Positions 1 through 6,917 of a stretch of 64,000 nucleotides of DNA are shown here, in pieces (the first letter of the stretch is position 1; every line of letters starts with the position of its first letter). Both the position numbers and the translations under genes were made by a program. The notes below the pieces were generated by a model. That model was not told where the DNA came from and did no database searches. It saw only the letters and a list, made by a program, of their open reading frames with translations. This stretch comes from Kitasatospora setae KM-6054 (GTDB lineage: Bacteria; Actinomycetota; Actinomycetes; Streptomycetales; Streptomycetaceae), in NCBI RefSeq assembly GCF_000269985.1, contig NC_016109.1, forward strand, positions 7,033,001 through 7,097,000, given 5' to 3'.

Positions 1-1882
1 GGGTCACCCGGTCGACGGAGTGGACGGCGCCCAGGTCGAGGCGCAGCCACTGGTCGTCGCTCCAGTCGCTGGCCCAGCGGGTGGCGCGGTCGCCGTCGAC
101 GGCGCGGCCGGGCTGGTAGGAGGTGAACGGGTTCCACTCCGAGGAACTGGCGGAGGCCGCCGCACCGGTGGCCAACTCCCGCCCCGGTCCGTGCAGTTCG
201 GTGGCCCGCCAGGTGGTCAGGTAGGACTGCGCGCCGCGCAGCAGGTCGTCCACCACCCGCTGCCCGCCGGGGGCGAGCCGGATCTGCTCGATCCAGTCCG
301 GCAGCAGCCCGGCGTGCGCCAGGCCGTCCGTGTTGACGTCCCAGGTCCGGTCGCCGGTGACCTGCCGCTCCAGCAGCGAGCCGCCGTCGGCCGAGCGGAA
401 CGGGTACGTCACGCTGGTCGGCGCGCCCGGCCCGACCGGGCCCGGCCAGCCGCCGACGCCGTTCAGGTCGCTGCCGTAGCCGTAGCCGACCCCGTACGCC
501 GCGCGCAGCGCCGCGGTGCGGTCCGCCTCGGCGACGAAGCCGGCCGCGTCGTGCGGGTACTGGGCGGCGAACCCGCCCAGCCGGTAAAGGCGTTCGGTCC
601 AGTCGGCGTCCATCCAGCTGTGGCTGGAGAGCACGCCCGGGTAGCCCTTCGCCTCCAGCAGCTCGAAGGCGCTCCGGGCCGCCTTGGCGCTCATGTGGTC
701 GACCTCCAGCATCATGTGCCGCTTGACCAGGCCGTCGATCGCGTACGCGCCGAGCGCGGTCAGGCCGCGGGTGTTGCACTGCGCGGCGGCGGCGTACACC
801 GGCAGGCCGACCCCGGCGGGCAGCAGCGCGTTCGCCCGGGCGGTGGGCAGGCCGATCGGGTTGTCGTGCTGCGGGCCGGTGCACTGCTCGGTGCTCCAGA
901 AGGTGCCGGTGGACAGGAACTGCCCGGCGTTGACGGCCACCCCGGTGGTGCCCTCGTCGAAGCGCACCCCGCACAGCGCGTTGTCGAACTTGTGGCACAG
1001 GAACATGCTGCGCACGCCCAGCGCGTACAGCTCGTCCAGCCCGCGGTCGATCGCCGCCCGGTCGCACTGCGGCACGTCCAGTACCTGCTTGCAGCCGAAC
1101 GGCTCCGAGGTCTCGACGCCGAGCACCACGGCCAGCCTGCCCTGCGCGACGACCGCCCGGGCCTGCTCGGAGTCGGTGACGATGCGGAACCAGCCCTTGC
1201 CGGGGCCGCCGTACATCCGGTCCACGTAGTCCTGGAGCTGGTACGACTTCGCCGCCTCGGCGCGGATCGCCGCCATCTCGTCGCAGGGGCGGTCCTTGTA
1301 CGGGTAGATCGAGCAGAGCAGCCCGTTGGTCACCAGGTCGTTCACCAGGACGCGCTCGCCGCCGCGCCAGGCCCGCTCGACCCAGGCGTAGTAGTCCTGC
1401 TGGTGGCTGAGCGAGTCGTGGGCGGGCCAGTCGGCGAAGGTCGGCCAGCCGACCGGGTCGTGGTGGCCGTCGGCGCCGCCGGTGACGTTCTCGAACAGGG
1501 CCAGCGCGCCGTCCGGGTAGTGCTCGGGGCAGTCCTTCAGCGCGTCCGCGACGCCCTGCTCGGAGAAGGCGGAGCCGCAGATGACCCGGCCGCCGAAGCC
1601 CTCGGCCGACATCAGGTGGTTGTGCGCGTCGACGAAGCCGCGGACCGCGCCGTCCGGGCCGGTGCCGCGGAACGGTTCGCCGGTCACGCCGATCCGCGAG
1701 TCCGGCGCCGGCCGGGCGACCGGGTCCCACCACCCGTCGGCGGCCCGGGCGGCGGGCGCGGGCCCGGCGCCGGTGGCGAGGACGGCGGCGAACAGGAGCA
1801 GCGGCAGCAGGCGGGCGAGGGCGTTCCTGGCACGGTGGCGGGGGAGGCGGTGGGGGAGGCGGGTGCGGTGGTTCCCGGTCAT
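1..1882 (-). CDS. Secreted amidohydrolase-like protein with discoidin (F5/8 type C) domain, 3' end outside window
   Basis: The frame is open from an ATG at 1882 to the window edge (627 residues seen). An Arg-rich start, a hydrophobic core at about residues 24-40 and an Ala-x-Ala site near 47 form a signal peptide, so the protein is exported. DAHNHL at residues 85-90 gives the HxH metal motif that opens TIM-barrel metal-dependent hydrolases (amidohydrolase/membrane dipeptidase-like), and VDHMS lies further on. From about residue 575 the sequence (SASSSEWNPF, AVDGDRATRWAS) is the start of a galactose-binding discoidin domain, so the enzyme probably acts on or near a polysaccharide. The substrate cannot be told. 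No partner gene is seen on this side; a perfect 16-bp palindrome lies about 100 bp upstream of the start. Confidence 0.8.
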   Translation of the reverse strand, partial: MTGNHRTRLPHRLPRHRARNALARLLPLLLFAAVLATGAGPAPAARAADGWWDPVARPAPDSRIGVTGEPFRGTGPDGAVRGFVDAHNHLMSAEGFGGRVICGSAFSEQGVADALKDCPEHYPDGALALFENVTGGADGHHDPVGWPTFADWPAHDSLSHQQDYYAWVERAWRGGERVLVNDLVTNGLLCSIYPYKDRPCDEMAAIRAEAAKSYQLQDYVDRMYGGPGKGWFRIVTDSEQARAVVAQGRLAVVLGVETSEPFGCKQVLDVPQCDRAAIDRGLDELYALGVRSMFLCHKFDNALCGVRFDEGTTGVAVNAGQFLSTGTFWSTEQCTGPQHDNPIGLPTARANALLPAGVGLPVYAAAAQCNTRGLTALGAYAIDGLVKRHMMLEVDHMSAKAARSAFELLEAKGYPGVLSSHSWMDADWTERLYRLGGFAAQYPHDAAGFVAEADRTAALRAAYGVGYGYGSDLNGVGGWPGPVGPGAPTSVTYPFRSADGGSLLERQVTGDRTWDVNTDGLAHAGLLPDWIEQIRLAPGGQRVVDDLLRGAQSYLTTWRATELHGPGRELATGAAASASSSEWNPFTSYQPGRAVDGDRATRWASDWSDDQWLRLDLGAVHSVDRVT

Positions 1883-2412
1883 GGTCACCTCTCGGTCCGG
1901 GGAGGCGGCGCGGGCGGCGCTGGTGCGCGGTCTCCCGAGAATCCCGAGGGTCTGACGTGCCGTCAAGGCATCCGACCGGATTTACTGACCGGTCAGTAGG
2001 GGGTGAGCGGGAAGCTGATTCGTCGACAAGTCGTCAGCGTTTCCCGGCGCCGGGGGTGGGACGGGGGTGGGGCGGGGGTGGGGCGGGGGCGGACATGCGT
2101 CGGGCCCGGCCCCGTGGGGAGGGGCGGGCCCGGGCGTGCGAAGGCGGTGCCGGGCCGTCAGTGCCGCGAGGGGCGGGGACGGGCCGGCGGGGCGACTTCT
2201 ATGGAGCGGGCGTGCGGTCGAACGGACATCGGTTCTCCTGGAAGGGATGGGCGCCGCGTGGGACGGCGGCGCTGCCCGAAACCGTAGGGTGATCGGACGA
2301 ACGCCGGTGCGGGGCGCGCCGCCGACGCCGCCCGGGTCGCCCGAAGGGCCGAGGCGTCCGTCGGCCGGTCGGTCGATGCGGCGCCGGGCTACCGCCCGGT
2401 ACGGTCGGGGCC
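1883..2412. other. Intergenic region between divergent genes, G-rich
   Basis: No convincing gene. It holds the palindrome at 1983-1998 and a run of GGGG blocks at about 2050-2092 that matches a G-quadruplex pattern on the plus strand. Open frames here have no ribosome binding site and no recognisable product. Confidence 0.5.
1983..1998. promoter_or_regulatory. Perfect 16-bp palindrome, TetR-type operator candidate
   Basis: TACTGACCGGTCAGTA reads the same on both strands. The core TGACCGGTCA resembles operators bound by TetR-family repressors. It lies about 100 bp upstream of the secreted hydrolase gene on the minus strand. No TetR gene is nearby, so the regulator would act from elsewhere. 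Function is inferred from the symmetry only. Confidence 0.45.
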
Positions 2413-3186
2413 ATGACCACCGCTCTCATCACCGGCGCCACCGCCGGCATCGGCGCCGCCTACGCCAACCGCCTGGCCCGCGACGGCCGCGACCTGGTGC
2501 TGGTCGCCCGCGACTCCGAACGCCTCGCCGCGTCCGCCGCCGAACTCACCGCCCGCCACGGCGTCCGGGTCGAGACGCTGACCGCCGACCTCGCCACCGA
2601 GGCCGGCATCGAGGCCGTCGAGCAGCGCCTGCGCGACGCCGACCGCCCCGTCGACCTGCTGGTCAACAACGCCGGCTTCGGCCACCGCGGCACCTACCTG
2701 GACGTCCCCGTGCAGGACGAGCTCGACATGCTGAAGGTGCACGTGGAGGCGGTGCTGCGGCTCACCACGGCCGCCGTCCCGGGCATGCGCGAGCGCCGCT
2801 TCGGCGCGGTCGTCAACGTCGCCTCGGTGGCCGCGTTCCTGCCGCGCGGCACCTACGGCGCGACCAAGGCGTGGGTGGTCAACTTCACCCTCGGCATCGC
2901 CCGCGACCTGGCCGGCAGCGGCGTCCGCCTGCAGGCGCTCTGCCCCGGCTTCACCCGCACCGAGTTCCACCAGCGGGCCGGCATGGGCACCTCCTCCATC
3001 CCGGCCTGGGGCTGGCTCACCGCCGACCGGGTGGTCGACGACTCGCTGCGCGACCTGGCCCGCAACCGCCCGCTCTGCGTCCCCAGCAAGCGCTACAAGG
3101 CCGCCGTCGCCGCCGCGAAGCTGCTCCCGCCGGGGGGCCTCGGCAAGATCTCCAACACGGCGGGCCGCGACTACCGCAAGCCCTGA
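2413..3186 (+). CDS. SDR-family NAD(P)-dependent oxidoreductase
   Basis: A 257-residue classical short-chain dehydrogenase/reductase. The cofactor motif TGATAGIG is at residues 7-14, NNAG at 85-88, Ser138 and the catalytic Tyr148-xxx-Lys152 (YGATK) follow. Only 10 residues separate the Ser from the Tyr, slightly shorter than usual in the family. No signal peptide or membrane segment, so it is cytosolic. The substrate is unknown; the closest general type is the DltE/YohF-like group of short reductases acting on ketones or acyl compounds. It is a single gene: the next gene starts 122 bp downstream and has its own regulatory-looking region. Confidence 0.88.
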   Translation: MTTALITGATAGIGAAYANRLARDGRDLVLVARDSERLAASAAELTARHGVRVETLTADLATEAGIEAVEQRLRDADRPVDLLVNNAGFGHRGTYLDVPVQDELDMLKVHVEAVLRLTTAAVPGMRERRFGAVVNVASVAAFLPRGTYGATKAWVVNFTLGIARDLAGSGVRLQALCPGFTRTEFHQRAGMGTSSIPAWGWLTADRVVDDSLRDLARNRPLCVPSKRYKAAVAAAKLLPPGGLGKISNTAGRDYRKP

Positions 3187-3231
3187 CGGGCGGGGCGGAG
3201 GGGCGGGGGTGCCGGGCCGGGAATGCCGAGA

Positions 3232-3270
3232 AGTTTAGGTTTGCTAATGATGAGCAAGGCTCGCTAAACT
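3232..3270. promoter_or_regulatory. Nested inverted repeats in an AT-rich patch upstream of the ABC exporter
   Basis: AGTTTAG (3232-3238) is mirrored by CTAAACT (3264-3270), and inside them TTGCT (3241-3245) by AGCAA (3253-3257). The patch is strikingly AT-rich for this genome and ends about 38 bp before the GTG of the exporter, where an operator and promoter are expected. TTAG...CTAA half sites recall DtxR/IdeR iron boxes, but the match to the 19-bp iron box is poor. Confidence 0.4.
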
Positions 3271-3308
3271 CGGCCCGGCGCCCCTTCACCGACCCCCAGG
3301 AGGTCCCC

Positions 3309-5117
3309 GTGCAACTGAACCGGATCGACTGGACGCCCCCCGAGGGCCAGCGGAAGGAACCCGCCCAGGTGCGGCGGATCCTGCGGCTGTTCCGGCCCTA
3401 CGCCGGACGGCTCGGCGTGGTCGGCCTGCTGGTCGGGGCGTCCGCCGTGGTGTCGGTGGTAACCCCGTTCCTGCTCCGCGCGGTGCTGGACACCGCGATA
3501 CCGCAGGGGCGGACCGGGCTGCTCAGCCTGCTCGCGCTCGGCATGATCGCGGCGGCCGTGGTCACCAGCGTGCTGAACGTGCTGCAGACACTGATCTCCA
3601 CCACCGTCGGCCAGCGCGTCATGCACGACCTGCGGACGTCCGTCTACCGGCACCTCCAGCGGATGTCGCTGGCGTTCTTCACCCGCACCCGCACCGGCGA
3701 GGTGCAGTCCCGGATCGCCAACGACATCGGCGGCATGCAGTCCACCGTCACCGGCACCGCCACCTCGCTGGTGTCGAACCTGACCGCGGTGGTGGCCAGC
3801 GTGGTCGCGATGGTCGCGCTCGACTGGCGGCTGACCATCGTCTCGCTGCTGCTGCTCCCGGTGTTCGTCTGGATCAGCCGCCGGGTCGGCCGCGAGCGCA
3901 AGAAGATCACCGGCGAGCGGCAGCGCCGGCTGGCCGGGCTCTCCTCCGCCGTCCAGGAGTCGCTGTCGGTCAGCGGCATCCTGCTCGGCCGCACGATGGG
4001 CCGCTCCGACTCGCTGACCCGCGAGTTCGCCGAGCAGTCGGACGAGCTGGCCGCGCTGGAGGTGCGCGCCAGCATGGCCGGGCGGTGGCGGATGTCCACC
4101 ATCGGCATCGTGATGGCCGCGATGCCCGCGCTGATCTACTGGGCGGCCGGCCTGGCCTCCGCCGCCGGGGCGCCGATCGTCTCGCTCGGCACCCTGGTCG
4201 CGTTCGTCTCGCTCCAGCAGGGCCTGTTCCGGCCCACCGTCAGCCTGCTGTCCACCGGCGTGGAGGTGCAGACCTCGCTCGCCCTGTTCCAGCGGATCTT
4301 CGAGTACCTCGACCTGCCGGTGGAGATCGACGAACCCGCGCACCCCGTCCGCCTGGAGCGGATCCGCGGCGACGTCCGCTTCGAGGGCGTCGACTTCCAC
4401 TACCGCCCCGACCAGGACCGCCCCACCCTGTCCGGCATCGACCTGGCCGTCCCGGCCGGCGGCTCGCTCGCCGTGGTCGGCGAGACCGGCTCCGGCAAGT
4501 CGACGCTCTCCTACCTGGTGCCCCGGCTGTACGACGCGACCGGCGGCCGGGTGCTGATCGACGGGGTGGACGTGCGCGAGCTGTCCTTCGAGACGCTGGC
4601 CCGCGCGGTCGGCGTGGTCTCCCAGGAGACCTACCTGTTCCACGCCTCGGTCGCCGACAACCTGCGCTTCGCCAAGCCCGACGCCACCCACGCCGAACTC
4701 GTCGAGGCCGCCCGGGCCGCCCAGGTGCACGACATGATCGCCGCCCTCCCCGACGGCTACGACACCATGGTCGGCGAACGCGGCTACCGCTTCTCCGGCG
4801 GCGAGAAGCAGCGCCTGGCGATCGCCCGCACCGTGCTGCGCAACCCGCCGATCCTGATCCTCGACGAGGCGACCAGCGCCCTCGACAACCAGACCGAGCA
4901 CGCCGTCCAGCAGGCCCTGGACGCCCTCGCCACCGGCCGCACCACGCTCACCATCGCGCACCGGCTCTCCACCGTCCGGGACGCCGACCAGATCGCCGTC
5001 CTCGACCGCGGCGAGATCGCCGAACTCGGCACCCACGACGAACTGGTGGCCCGCGACGGCCGCTACGCCGCGCTGCTCGGCCGCGAGACCCCTCCGGTGC
5101 CGGTGCCCGCGGCCTGA
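3309..5117 (+). CDS. ABC transporter, fused membrane and ATPase domains (exporter half-transporter)
   Basis: The start GTG at 3309 is chosen because AGGAGG sits 5 bp upstream; the open frame extends much further but lacks another good start. The 602-residue protein has an N-terminal six-helix exporter domain (about residues 35-320) and a C-terminal ATPase with Walker A GETGSGKST near 392, signature FSGGEKQRLAIAR near 495 and Walker B ILILDEATSALD near 515. This is the MsbA/LmrA type, which works as a homodimer or with a partner at the inner membrane to export drugs or lipids. No partner half-transporter is adjacent, so a homodimer is likely. The substrate is unknown. Confidence 0.9.
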   Translation: MQLNRIDWTPPEGQRKEPAQVRRILRLFRPYAGRLGVVGLLVGASAVVSVVTPFLLRAVLDTAIPQGRTGLLSLLALGMIAAAVVTSVLNVLQTLISTTVGQRVMHDLRTSVYRHLQRMSLAFFTRTRTGEVQSRIANDIGGMQSTVTGTATSLVSNLTAVVASVVAMVALDWRLTIVSLLLLPVFVWISRRVGRERKKITGERQRRLAGLSSAVQESLSVSGILLGRTMGRSDSLTREFAEQSDELAALEVRASMAGRWRMSTIGIVMAAMPALIYWAAGLASAAGAPIVSLGTLVAFVSLQQGLFRPTVSLLSTGVEVQTSLALFQRIFEYLDLPVEIDEPAHPVRLERIRGDVRFEGVDFHYRPDQDRPTLSGIDLAVPAGGSLAVVGETGSGKSTLSYLVPRLYDATGGRVLIDGVDVRELSFETLARAVGVVSQETYLFHASVADNLRFAKPDATHAELVEAARAAQVHDMIAALPDGYDTMVGERGYRFSGGEKQRLAIARTVLRNPPILILDEATSALDNQTEHAVQQALDALATGRTTLTIAHRLSTVRDADQIAVLDRGEIAELGTHDELVARDGRYAALLGRETPPVPVPAA

Positions 5118-5127
5118 GCGCCCGGGC

Positions 5128-5152
5128 CTGAGCGCCCGGGCGCGGCGCTCAG
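5128..5152. terminator. Hairpin between convergent genes
   Basis: CTGAGCGCC (5128-5136) pairs perfectly with GGCGCTCAG (5144-5152), leaving a 7-base loop. An extra copy of CTGAGCGCCCGGGC lies directly before it. It sits between the stop of the ABC exporter and the stop of the convergent reductase gene and probably ends both transcripts. No T-run is present, as is common in high-GC actinomycetes. Confidence 0.6.
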
Positions 5153-5161
5153 CCGCGGAAG

Positions 5162-5824
5162 TCAGCCGCGGAACTCGGCCGGGCGCTCCGGGGAGGCGGC
5201 GGCGAGCGCCTCGGTGACGGCGTCGGTGCCCGCGCGCAGGCCGTAGACGGGCGTGGCGGGCTGCTGGCGCCAGGAGTCGTCGATGCCGCCGGCGTCGACC
5301 GTGTCGAAGCCGAGCGACTCGATCAGCTCGCGCACCAGCCGCTTGGCGGCCGGGTCGTCGCCCGCCACCGGCAGGGCGATCCGGTCGGGGTCGCCGGCCG
5401 GGCGCGGGGCGTCCAGGATGTCCTGGGCGTAGGTGCCGTTGAACGCCTTGACCACGGGGTGGCCGAGCTGACGCTCGACCCAGCGGCTCTCGGTCAGGCC
5501 CTCGTCCTCGATGGCGGCGATCCGGCCGTCCCGCTGCTGCGGGTAGTAGTTGTTGGTGTCGAGCACGGCGAAGCCCTCGGCCGCGCCGGCCAGCAGGTCG
5601 TCGGGCAGGTCGGGGACGTTCTTCAGCGGGACGGTCACCACGACCAGCTCCGCGCCGTCCGCCGCCGCGCCGACCGCCACCGGCGTCGCGCCGGTCTCCG
5701 CCGCCAGGTCGGCCAGCGTCTCGGGGCCGCGCGAGTTGGCCACCGCGACCTGGTGGCCGAGCGCGGTGAGCCGGCGGACCAGGTTGCCGCCGATGTTGCC
5801 CGCGCCGATGATGCCGATCCTCAT
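5162..5824 (-). CDS. NADPH-dependent F420 reductase-like / NAD(P)-binding oxidoreductase
   Basis: A 220-residue protein beginning MRIGIIGAGNIGGNL. The Rossmann motif GAGNIG at residues 7-12, the following NSRGPETL stretch (NADPH phosphate-binding region of the FNO/YrpG-like group) and DTNNYYPQ point to the F420H2:NADP oxidoreductase-like family. The start at 5824 is preferred over an upstream in-frame start because GGAG lies 8 bases before it. Members without known F420 binding are common, so the true substrate is open. It stands alone and converges with the ABC exporter. Confidence 0.82.
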   Translation of the reverse strand: MRIGIIGAGNIGGNLVRRLTALGHQVAVANSRGPETLADLAAETGATPVAVGAAADGAELVVVTVPLKNVPDLPDDLLAGAAEGFAVLDTNNYYPQQRDGRIAAIEDEGLTESRWVERQLGHPVVKAFNGTYAQDILDAPRPAGDPDRIALPVAGDDPAAKRLVRELIESLGFDTVDAGGIDDSWRQQPATPVYGLRAGTDAVTEALAAASPERPAEFRG

Positions 5825-5890
5825 GGTGTGCTCCGTGCCTCTCGGTTCCGTGGCGGGACGCCGGGACGGCGCGCCCACACCGAAGCCGAA

Positions 5891-5931
5891 CCGGCCCGTC
5901 CGCACCGTTGTTCCCGGTGCGGACGGGCCGG
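5891..5931. terminator. 17-bp perfect hairpin, terminator after plsC-like gene
   Basis: CCGGCCCGTCCGCACCG (5891-5907) and CGGTGCGGACGGGCCGG (5915-5931) are exact complements around the loop ttgttcc. It lies between the acyltransferase stop (5954) and the reductase gene, both on the minus strand, and should insulate the two. Confidence 0.75.
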
Positions 5932-5953
5932 ATCGAAAAAGGCCGACGGGCGG

Positions 5954-6625
5954 TCAGGCGGCCTTGGGGGACTCGTTGTACTGCTCGGCGGACTCCTGCC
6001 CGGACAGCGCCTGGATCGCGGCCATCACCTCGTCGGTGACCTGCCGGCGGGCCTTGGCCGAGCGGGCCTGGCCGTGCAGCTCGTCGAAGCGCAGCGGCTC
6101 GCCGAACTTCACGCTGATCTTGTGCAGCCGGGGGATCCGCTTGCCGACCGGCAGGATGTGCTGCGGGCCCTCCAGCGCGACCGGCACCACCGGGACGCCG
6201 GCGGTCAGCGCCAGCCAGGCCACGCCGGTCTTGCCGCGGTACAGCCGGCCGTCCAGCGAGCGGGTGCCCTCCGGATAGATGCCGAAGGCCCGGCCGGAGG
6301 TCAGGATCTCCAGGCCCTCGTCCAGCGAGGCGGTGGCGGCCCGGACGCTGCCGCGCTCGACCGGGACGGCGTTGATCACGTGGGTGAAGAAGAACCGGGA
6401 CACCGCGCCCTTGAGCCCGGTGCCGGTGAAGTACTCGGCCTTCGCCAGGAAGAACACCTGGCGCGGCGCGGCCAGCGGGATGACCACGCTGTCGACGAAC
6501 GACATGTGGTTGCTCGCCAGGATCACCCCGCCCTTGCGCGGCACGTTCTCCAGGCCCTCGATCGTCGGCCGGTACAGGGCCTTCGCGAGCGGCTTGAGCA
6601 CGAGCTTGGTGACGAGGTCGATCAC
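5954..6625 (-). CDS. 1-acyl-sn-glycerol-3-phosphate acyltransferase (PlsC family)
   Basis: A 223-residue PlsC-family acyltransferase, which moves an acyl chain to lysophosphatidate or a related acceptor at the membrane. Acyltransferase block I NHMSFVD gives His40 and Asp45, and block III YPEGTRS gives EGTR at 119-122. GTG at 6625 is taken as the start; GGGAGG lies 12 bases upstream, and the conserved part begins at once after it. The long upstream extension of the frame is GC-rich and lacks family sequence. The next gene upstream (same strand, 292 bp away) is a wall-polymer glycosyltransferase, so a shared envelope role is possible but the spacing argues against one operon. Confidence 0.87.
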   Translation of the reverse strand: MIDLVTKLVLKPLAKALYRPTIEGLENVPRKGGVILASNHMSFVDSVVIPLAAPRQVFFLAKAEYFTGTGLKGAVSRFFFTHVINAVPVERGSVRAATASLDEGLEILTSGRAFGIYPEGTRSLDGRLYRGKTGVAWLALTAGVPVVPVALEGPQHILPVGKRIPRLHKISVKFGEPLRFDELHGQARSAKARRQVTDEVMAAIQALSGQESAEQYNESPKAA

Positions 6626-6917
6626 GGTGTTGGCCCTCCCTGGCCGGACAGACGATCCCACCGGGGAGCGTCCCCGGCCGGGGGCCCGCCGCGAGGGGCG
6701 GGGCGCGCGGCCCGGTACGGCACCGGACCACTGGGTAACGGATCGCAGACTACGACATGCACCCCGCCGCCCGTCCACATCCGGTGCCGTCGCGACGCTG
6801 CGATCCTTGTCACGCCCGCTCCGTGGACGGGTTCCTTCTCGAATGGCGAGACGGCGGGGCAGGGGCGGCGGCGGGGGCGGGGCGGGGTCGGCGGGGACGG
6901 GGGCCGGGCCGGGGGCC

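Noticed and set aside
20..1999. A 659-codon plus-strand frame at the left end
   Set aside because: It is the shadow of the secreted hydrolase gene, which reads cleanly with signal peptide, metal motif and discoidin domain on the minus strand.
2199..2450. An 83-codon minus-strand frame overlapping the start of the first SDR gene
   Set aside because: Arg/Pro-rich shadow with no ribosome site; it overlaps a well-supported gene start.
3264..6731. A 1155-codon minus-strand frame across the ABC exporter and the reductase
   Set aside because: Shadow of the ABC exporter and out-of-frame reading of the reductase and acyltransferase genes; no domain.
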